Assembly (NCBI GenBank): GCA_015520865.1
Contig: WAPE01000014.1
Location: 1 to 7,565, forward strand
DNA length: 7,565 nucleotides
Direction of reading: 5' to 3'
Source: Candidatus Iainarchaeum sp.
GTDB taxonomy: Archaea; Iainarchaeota; Iainarchaeia; JAADDC01
Under the pieces are notes generated by a model. It saw nothing but the letters and a program-made list of their open reading frames with translations. It had not been told where the DNA came from and searched no databases. Below, piece by piece: positions 6,646 to 7,565 of this stretch. Position 1 is the stretch's first letter. Each line of letters opens with the position of its first letter. Both the position numbers and the translations under genes were made by a program.

Positions 6646-6651
6646 TTAAAA
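6646..6651 (-). promoter_or_regulatory. TATA-like element for alaS
   Basis: TTTTAA on the minus strand (in CTTTTAAG) is formed by the last Phe codon and stop of the upstream polymerase gene. Its centre is about 26-27 bp before the alaS GTG. The best Shine-Dalgarno-like sequence (AGGTGG) is about 12 bases from the start, farther than usual. A leaderless start from this box is therefore plausible but unproven. Confidence 0.35.
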
Positions 6652-7565
6652 GTAGTCCTCAAGGGTGACCTTCTTCTTTGGAGGAGCCTTCTTGGGTTCC
6701 GGCTGAACGAAGTCCAATATCGTGGCTTTTCTCGGTCTTTGAGCGGTATCTACCGCGAAATCTTCTAACGTAGCGCTCTTCTTCGGCTCTTCCTTTCCGA
6801 TGAAGTCATCCAACGTGTTCATACCTGTACCGTTGATGAGGCGCATGAACTTGGATGGATTCGTGTACCGATCAAAGATGTAGAGGATCTTATCGTACCT
6901 ACCGGCGATTTCCTCTATATAAGGCAGCGGGTAGATCTTCATTCCCTTTCGGATGACGTGACGCACCGTTCTGGCAAACATCGACTTTGTCACCTTCTTT
7001 CTGCCTACGAGGTCCGGATCTAGCGCGTAAACCCACGCAATCCTGTCACCGCGAACGTACTTGATCTCTGGGAACTCTCTCATTTCTGCTTCAGCTGCGT
7101 AAACTCCTGCAGATCCCTTGCTGTCGTACTCGTCGAGGTTTTTGCCTAGTTCCGTGAACCTCACGAAGAGTTCTATGGGGTACTTCCCTCCGAGGATCCC
7201 TTTCACGATCTCCGTCATCCTTCGATCCAGGAAGGTTAGCAAACCGTCTATGAAGTCGTCCCACGTTTTTGCATCGGCTACCAAGCTCCTTAGCTCTGCG
7301 TACTTATCCGGAATGAGGCTTGGATCTGGTTTTCCGTCCCTCAGGCTTCTGAAGTAATCGAAGAGGTCGAAGAAAAGCTCTATGAGGAAGAGCTGTTCGT
7401 TTCGGGCGATCCTCGAGAAGTTCCGCTTCTTTGCCTCGATGCCTTTTAGCTTTAGCTTCCCTTTGGCAATGGCCGCGTAGTTCTTCGCCATGAGGAAGAT
7501 GGCCTTGTCGAAGTACTTATCGAACTCGAGGATGAAGTTGAAGGGCTTGTAGAGGTACTCGGTAC
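6646..7565 (-). CDS. polB: Family-B DNA polymerase, C-terminal palm/thumb and PIP tail (5' partial)
   Basis: The frame is open to the right edge (305 residues visible), so the ATG at 7491 is internal. It aligns by eye with the C-terminal third of archaeal family-B polymerases. YLYKPFNFILEFDKYF corresponds to the palm strand before the KxY motif, AKNYAAIAKGKLKLKGIE carries KxY (K3-N-Y5 from 7491), and KKRNFSRIARNEQ follows. The thumb block has KNLDEYDSKGSAGVYAA (117-133) and KYVRGDRIAWVYAL (144-157). The exonuclease domain and catalytic Asp motifs lie outside the window. The visible thumb is longer than in Pyrococcus-type enzymes, with an apparent insert around residues 44-95. The last 57 residues are a Lys/Pro-rich tail with four PIP-like motifs, ending in KVTLEDYF at the C-terminus, where archaeal polymerases bind the PCNA clamp. 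alaS follows after 23 bp. Confidence 0.85.
   Translation of the reverse strand, partial: TEYLYKPFNFILEFDKYFDKAIFLMAKNYAAIAKGKLKLKGIEAKKRNFSRIARNEQLFLIELFFDLFDYFRSLRDGKPDPSLIPDKYAELRSLVADAKTWDDFIDGLLTFLDRRMTEIVKGILGGKYPIELFVRFTELGKNLDEYDSKGSAGVYAAEAEMREFPEIKYVRGDRIAWVYALDPDLVGRKKVTKSMFARTVRHVIRKGMKIYPLPYIEEIAGRYDKILYIFDRYTNPSKFMRLINGTGMNTLDDFIGKEEPKKSATLEDFAVDTAQRPRKATILDFVQPEPKKAPPKKKVTLEDYF
6649..6819 (-). repeat. Four tandem PIP-box-like motifs in the polymerase tail
   Basis: The tail encodes four copies of a motif T-[LI]-x-D-[FY] set in Lys/Pro/Glu-rich linkers: NTLDDFI (6799-6819), ATLEDFA (6754-6774), ATILDFV (6706-6726) and VTLEDYF (6649-6669). The Thr residues are 15, 16 and 19 residues apart. 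The last copy, KVTLEDYF, fits the PCNA-interacting pattern Q-x-x-h-x-x-a-a with Lys in place of Gln. KATILDFV fits similarly with a single aromatic. The first two are weaker. Codon sequences differ between copies, so this is an old protein-level repeat, not a recent DNA duplication. Confidence 0.7.

Noticed and set aside
1..7565. Possible new defence, mobile or accessory system
   Set aside because: Every gene but the DUF72 and membrane proteins belongs to a core house-keeping family. There are no integrase, transposase, direct repeats, toxin-antitoxin pair or CRISPR features, so I do not claim a new multi-gene system.

Overview
This is a dense stretch of archaeal chromosome, not an accessory island. 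The archaeal signs are: a Nep1 (Emg1) rRNA pseudouridine methyltransferase; an archaeal-type alanyl-tRNA synthetase with a Cys-rich N-terminus; a family-4 (Fe-S) uracil-DNA glycosylase; a family-B DNA polymerase C-terminus ending in PIP-box-like motifs; and TATA boxes placed for archaeal promoters. Family resemblances, for example of the polymerase thumb to Pyrococcus-type PolB, point loosely to a thermophilic, euryarchaeal-like lineage. The species cannot be named from this window.

Layout. Positions 1-311 (+) hold the 3' end of glycyl-tRNA synthetase, overlapping by 7 bp the UDG gene (305-889, +). Converging on it is a minus-strand pair: nep1 (1553-2200) followed by a DUF72-family gene (864-1631) that begins inside nep1. 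A 31-bp divergent promoter region (2201-2231) separates nep1 from a plus-strand DHH/DHHA1 (RecJ-like) phosphoesterase (2232-3260). The DHH gene converges on, and overlaps by 68 bp, a six-span membrane protein gene (3193-3969, -). Upstream of that on the minus strand are alaS (3992-6622) and the 3' end of a polB-type gene (6646 to beyond 7565), with gaps of only 22 and 23 bp. Just 76 bp of the window lie outside the called genes, so no stretch of 300 bases lacks a gene.

Functions. The genes fall into two house-keeping groups: translation and ribosome assembly (glyS, alaS, nep1) and DNA replication or repair (polB, udg, DHH nuclease). The DUF72 and membrane proteins have no assigned role. I see no mobile element, CRISPR array, RNA gene or defence system.

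Most worth a second look: (1) the polymerase tail carries four spaced copies of a PIP-like T-[LI]-x-D-[FY] motif, where family members usually have one; (2) four start codons lie about 26-28 bp from the centre of a TATA-like sequence, which suggests leaderless mRNAs, including two face-to-face TATA boxes in the 31-bp divergent gap; (3) a perfect 7-bp inverted repeat exactly fills the 22-bp gap between alaS and the membrane protein gene.
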